Shown here: positions 54,501 through 60,500 of the stretch, one piece after another
Numbering within the stretch: position 1 is the stretch's first letter
How the letters are laid out: every line of letters begins with the position of its first letter
Notes under the pieces: model-generated
Databases searched by the model: none
What the model saw: the letters and a program-made list of their open reading frames with translations, nothing else
Told to the model about the DNA's origin: nothing
Program-made: the position numbers and the translations under genes
DNA from: Fasciolopsis buskii
Taxonomy: Eukaryota; Platyhelminthes; Trematoda; Plagiorchiida; Fasciolidae
NCBI GenBank assembly: GCA_008360955.1
Contig: LUCM01009000.1
Coordinates: forward strand, 41,423-105,422
Length of the DNA stretch: 64,000 nt
Reading direction: 5' to 3'

Positions 54501-57500
54501 AATTTCGTATAGCCAATGAGAGGCTGGGATCGCAGTGGCCTAGTCAAGGATTACTGCTGACAGGAGCAATCAGAAGACATTCCGTAACAGATTGCTAACT
54601 TATTCAAGTAAGCGACTGTGTTCTGACTAGCTGGAATCACGTAATGCATCTTCATTAGGTTCATGTCTGTTTGTCCTCTGAGCCATGTGGGAATCACTCA
54701 TGAGGCACCAGCGGTTGTCATTGGCTCGTAGAATCCCCCCTGACTGATGCTCCGACTTCCTTCATACCGTTTGCATGCACAAACGACATGTGAAAAAGAA
54801 AAACACAACATGAATTTTAATCATCCAAAATATTACGTAATTTACTCACTGGTTGATAGATAATACTTTTTTGAACACCGTCTACGGGATGACCGAAATC
54901 CTCGTGGACACTGATGTTGATTCGCTCCATTTGTGACTGGTCTGTGGCCAGGACGAGCAACTTTTTGTTTGTCAAATCGGTAGACCAACGAAAACCACCG
55001 AAGTGGCTGAATTTAAAATATTCTTTTCGAGAGAAGTAAAATCGATAGGAGAAGTCAATCGAAGATATTCACTTAAAAACAAATCGAATAAGTAAATTGG
55101 CCCAAGCTTTGGGCTCTTCAGAGTTGATTCAACAGAGTGCCGGGGGAAAGCCTTGTAATGTATAACTTGCAGGCTTATCAATTAGTGGCAATTTCACAAT
55201 GTCTAGTGTAATTTTTACCGCTAAATCCAAGAAAATGTTTTAGCAAATCCCAACTTGATGGTTATGGGCATTACATCATATTGAGTTTAAGTTCATTTAA
55301 TCGTCGAGACTTGATTTAGATGGCTGAATGCTTACCGATACCGACTCACAATCACTCGTGCAAGACCTGACCATCACATCGGTGTGATAGATAGGTAACG
55401 CTGCTTATACTTTCAGAAATGAAATAACGTGTGCAATGCTTCTATGGTTATCAGTAGTGATTTGGTTAGCAAACGTGGTAGAGAATATTTTCCTGTGCAA
55501 CCCCAGTTTACTCGGGTTGATTTACTTTTAGCGTGCCACAGTTGGCCTTTGATTTTCGCATTTTACTGGTGCGAGCTAGAACCGTGTCAATGAATACCTA
55601 CTGCTATGCATGTTTTACAGAAACTCACGTCTGTATGTCCATCCGGGATATCCGTACACCCAGCCAGATGGTAGATGACAAGTCAAACATTTGAACCCAC
55701 GTTTGTTGGATGGTTGCACGACATTGTCCGTGATGTACAAGTGATCACCCATTTGTACTGTCTGTTATTGTAATGTCGGTTGGAAAATATGAACAGAAAT
55801 GCTGTGTTTAGCTTTTTGTAGTTTAAATCTGTTATCGGGGATCATTAGAACACGTACTAACTAAATATTATGAATTGTGAAGCTTAAATCCTAAAATCCG
55901 CAAGCTTTTTCAAACCAAAATTTGTGATGTTGTCTGAAAAATCTTTCCGAAAACGCGTTTTTCCTCATGGTCTGCAGATTATGGGTGCCCCAAGTGTAAG
56001 ATCATCCTACATGTAAATTTCACCCAAACGGGTTTACCTAGATTTCCCCCTGGTAGTGGAAAGTGTCAAAATACTGATCACTTTCACAATCACACTGGAT
56101 GATAAGTCGTGTTTCAGTGCTAATCAAGTGTTAGCAAACGAACTAATGTTTCTCTCCAAATCAGTCATTAGGAAGTTTTAAACAAATGCTAAATGATGAG
56201 AAATCATTTTGACCGGAACATTCAAATATGGATTGTGTGTCACGTGGCATGTATTCGTGACTTTAGTTTATGTGTGAAATGACGAAATCATGCGCCAAAT
56301 TTAACAAATCTTCACCAGTTAAAACTGTCCCAGCGTAGTGGTGAGGCAATCGAAGGGTTACGTGAATGCGGCTAAGTTAGCAGTACGTGGGAATGCAAGC
56401 GTTACGACAGTACAGCTCACAGTACGAATGAAATATGTAGCTCATTTCAGAAAATATTACTTATCTCACCTTATCAAAGCACCTGGACTTCGTGAATACA
56501 CATCTTAAATTCGCATGGGAAAGAATACGTTACCGTCTACACACAAAATTTATTTTTACTCTTTGGATCGTCTATCACGTATATTCCGTAAACAATGGTG
56601 ATCATTCTAATACCTGTGTCGGACATACTATCGGGTACGAAAAAAAACAGAGTGCAATCACTGCGCGATCCGTTGTTTCTTTAAGACTAGCGCAGACATC
56701 GTTAAAACAAATTGCAGTCGAGTGTAAACCAATGATCCGGGACTGGAAAAAAGAAAATATTCTTCTAAATGCTTTGTACGGTTGAGGTAAAAAGTTGCCA
56801 GGTTTTAGGATACACTGAAACCGATTGCGTCAGCTGGTCTCACAAAACCTACATGCTGCACAAAGCGGGGAAGCGTAGTTTGGTATCACTTACCAGTGAA
56901 TACTCTTCGAAATTCCACGAGGCACAATGAGCCACAGCTGGATATGCATTATCCGCGATAGGGTTGACATTTATTCGGGTGCTATAATTAACATAAAACC
57001 AAAAACGAAATGATTATAACCCCGGAATGGGCTAATTGAGGGGATATATTACAGAGGAAAGGTCTGATATGATTTCTTTAGATACTTCATCCTAACTCAG
57101 TATCGGATTTCTGTTCCACGTGACAGTCACGATCTCCAAATCTCCCTGTCTCTTCTAATTATCTCGTAAGCTAGAACAAAACAAGAACATGGAACCGTGA
57201 ACGCGTGTGCAATGATCCCACAGTTGTTCAGGTTTTCAGGTCTGAATGTCGAACGCAACTAACAACAATAAGAGGGGCGTTAAAACCACCAATAAACTGG
57301 ATTTCCTCTGTTTCCCTGGTTCGACAATGCACTTAACAACATTTTTCACTTAGACGGCTCAATGTATCACTGTAATCCGACGGTATTTCTGAAGGATTTA
57401 GCTCGCATTGCTCTAGCTGACGTCAACATTCAACTATCTATCTGAGTATCATTCGAAGCCATTAAGGCATCAGCATTTGTTGGCACCTGTGCACACATAG

Positions 57501-60500
57501 ACTTTAGGGCAAATCAAAGAAAACCTAAATTCGTTCAATTTCTCCGTTTTCATGAGATCAAGTTTAGCAACCGATGTCGAATCATGAGATCACAATTGAG
57601 GCAAACGGGTGCAACGAATTTGATTTCCGATTCATCGTCTTTCCATCTGGAATCATAACCGAGTCCGAAAGACCGACAGCAAGACTGCAATCAAATTTCC
57701 GCTCACAAAATCAGTGCTGGGAGCGCAGGTGTGAGATCGGACGAACCTAAGCGGTTTTTCATGTCATCCACCTAGAGTTGCCACACACAAGGTTACCAGG
57801 TCAAGTAGCTAAACTCGTTCACCAATGACGTGATGCGTTACCGTGGGATGGACTAACTCGTATTTATTTTGTTCTGACTCGAAGCTGCTAAACCACAACC
57901 GCAAATTACTGATCGATGAATCAAGAGCACTAAACAGTGACAAAACCCCGTCTAAATTTGAAGAACCGTGTTGCAATGCAAATAGGTGTTCACATGAATC
58001 ATGTGGTTATTTAGGAGACTTTGACGACGATCCATCTAGGCCAGTTGATTTCGAACAGAGCAACAAACTTGGGAATGGTATTTGTTACACAAAACTCTTT
58101 CGTCACCGTAGGTGGTGTTCACAGGAATTATGGCTTCCGGTAGTGCACATATTAGCCGTTTTCTCATATCAGTCACTCACTTGTCAATCAGCTGGATGAT
58201 GTATTGAAATCCGGAATCTTGCAGATCCAGCTGAAATCGGATGAGTTAAAGAAGAACGGTCTTCGATAAAAATGTAATCCATTTGAAATCAACGATCGTG
58301 TTAGTGGGAGATATTATGCTGAAATGACATATACAGTGTGTTCTCTTTCACGGAGCACATTATCACGCAAGGTCCACAACCCGCGGTACGAGCAAATTTG
58401 GTCGAATCTGATGTTGCTTATTCCATTTTCTGGGACCCAAGTACTGAACTCGGATACACTTTTTATTAGTGCTACTTAATAGTTCACGATGCGATACTGT
58501 CAGAGTACTATTCCAAGGTTAACTGGATATTGTTGATAAGAGAATTAGTTTCTGGTGTCACTTTTCGCCGACGTCTATACTTTGTGTTTGTATGTAATTT
58601 GTCGATTCTGTTGACAAGAACAGATGGAGTTTCAAGCTTAATTAAGTTAGGACGCAATGATAGATTTGAGATTAAAAATAATGACACACCACGAGGTTCG
58701 ACACGGGGTTTGTGTTGTGAAGGATTTTTATTGATTGCTCAGTACCACATGAGCAACCCGTCACTCACGGGCGTTTGGCAAAGGTCGTCCACATTGAACG
58801 AATATAACATAGTCTCTAACAAACTACCGCAGCTAAGAGGACATTTTTTCATATATAAAGTCTCACTTGTAACAATGAAAAACCCCAGCTGATTAATTCA
58901 TGGAGAACTTGTATGTTTGGAACTTTGACATGTTCATAACTCGTGAAAATGACTAACTTTTGACCCGTTCAAGTTGTAGATTCACCATAATCACCCGCTC
59001 ACTGATATTCAACATATCGACCACAGTGCTACGATTTATTGAAATAGCCACGGTACAGAGTCGATACGCATGGGAACCTGCTCGTAAGTGAATAGGATTT
59101 CGTTGGAACCCGTGCGTCTTTAAGCTTTCATGCTGTTGTGCCACTTGTTCGACGTTCGGAGTGATGACAGACCTCACGGTTATTAACATTCCAGCCCACA
59201 CAAAACTCAAAGACGTACCCCACATTGACAGTGCTGCACTTCCAGCTACACGGGCTCTGACGGGAATTTTGTTCCTTTAGCCACTGTTTCTGACCTAATT
59301 GCCAATTTCAGGTGAGTCATTCTGCAATTTTAAGGTGCGCTTAAAAAATTAACTAACCTTCAGTGTTTGCTTCCATTTCTGCAGTTCTTAGCTATGTGAC
59401 CTTTTCCGAAGCATCATGCCAACATCTGCCGGCAGAAACCACATTTTTACCTAAGCTCGCTTGGTCGGTTAGCTTTCCGGTCGAATTCACAAGTATCATT
59501 AGTCCAGGATAGCACTACTTTGAATTTTGTACTACACGTTTCAGTGAGAACTCTGTGGAAATACTAAGAGAACAATTGGTGACAACGTGCGAAGACACTG
59601 AGGATTCCCTGCTGCACGACAACGATGAATCTCTAACTTTTGTAAGGCACAAATGACCAACGAGGATGCAAGTAGTTTCAGTTTCGCCTAAGTCCAAGTA
59701 CCCGAGTTCACTTGAACTATGGGGAATTGGTCGAAATGAAAGAAAAAGTGGATGAAGAACTGCTAAATTTTCAGGAGTTCATTAAAACAAAGTTCCGAAG
59801 CTTATTTCGAAGAACTACCAATATCACTCCTTGAGAAACCAAGGGACGGCTAGCAACGATTAGTCGGGCATAGTTGTTTCTGACTATCAAAACACAAGGT
59901 GCTTAGGTTAAGGCTATTGAAGTACCCACAATAAATAGTGGGTTGTGTGCCTTTCCGTCACCGTTTTTCAGCCTTCAAACAGCTTAATTTAATGTTGGCA
60001 ATATATTAACTGCTCATTTTACGGAAAGCGAATAGTTTCGGCATTCTGCAAAGGCACATATCCTCCGCGTATCTGATTTAGAGCCCCACTTGGTCACATA
60101 ATGGAGTGGATAATTCTCACAATCTGACACTTTAGTCTTTACCGACTTGCCTACTGAATTTCGAATACAGTAGATTACCAGTGCAACATCTAGTGACCAC
60201 CGCAAGACAGTTTTGTCCATAATAATAACGGAAGAAAACCTCACTTCATTTCTTGTAGGATCAGTGAACTGATAGCAACAATGGGTGTCTTCACAATGAT
60301 CAAAGTAAATTAGTTAGCAAAAACAAACTGTTCGTCATTTTTGTTGCAGTTAATGACTATTAGTTAATAATTACGTTAGACGGTTAGCTTGCCAACTGGA
60401 TTCAGGTTTTATGCTGACTTATTGATTGAAATATTGCGTTCACAATCGCCTTAATCTTGTTAGCCACTAACCATGGCGATGAGAATGTCGATTCCTTACC

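Larger units (their letters stand above)
43220..54849 (-). other. Largest intron of the DPP-like gene (11.6 kb)
   Basis: Contains the Pido-like element on the + strand (45.8-47.9 kb), an AATAC pentanucleotide array, a SINE-like copy (50.24 kb) and short degenerate TTCAG-type direct repeats near 53.08-53.14 kb. Outside these I see no exon with both splice sites and family similarity. Confidence 0.5.

Noticed and set aside
56894..56981. FEEY read at first as the catalytic double-glutamate motif
   Set aside because: The next exon contains the GWVYGYPGWTY segment that aligns with NGITDWVY, so the motif position falls there and the EE here belongs to the preceding strand.
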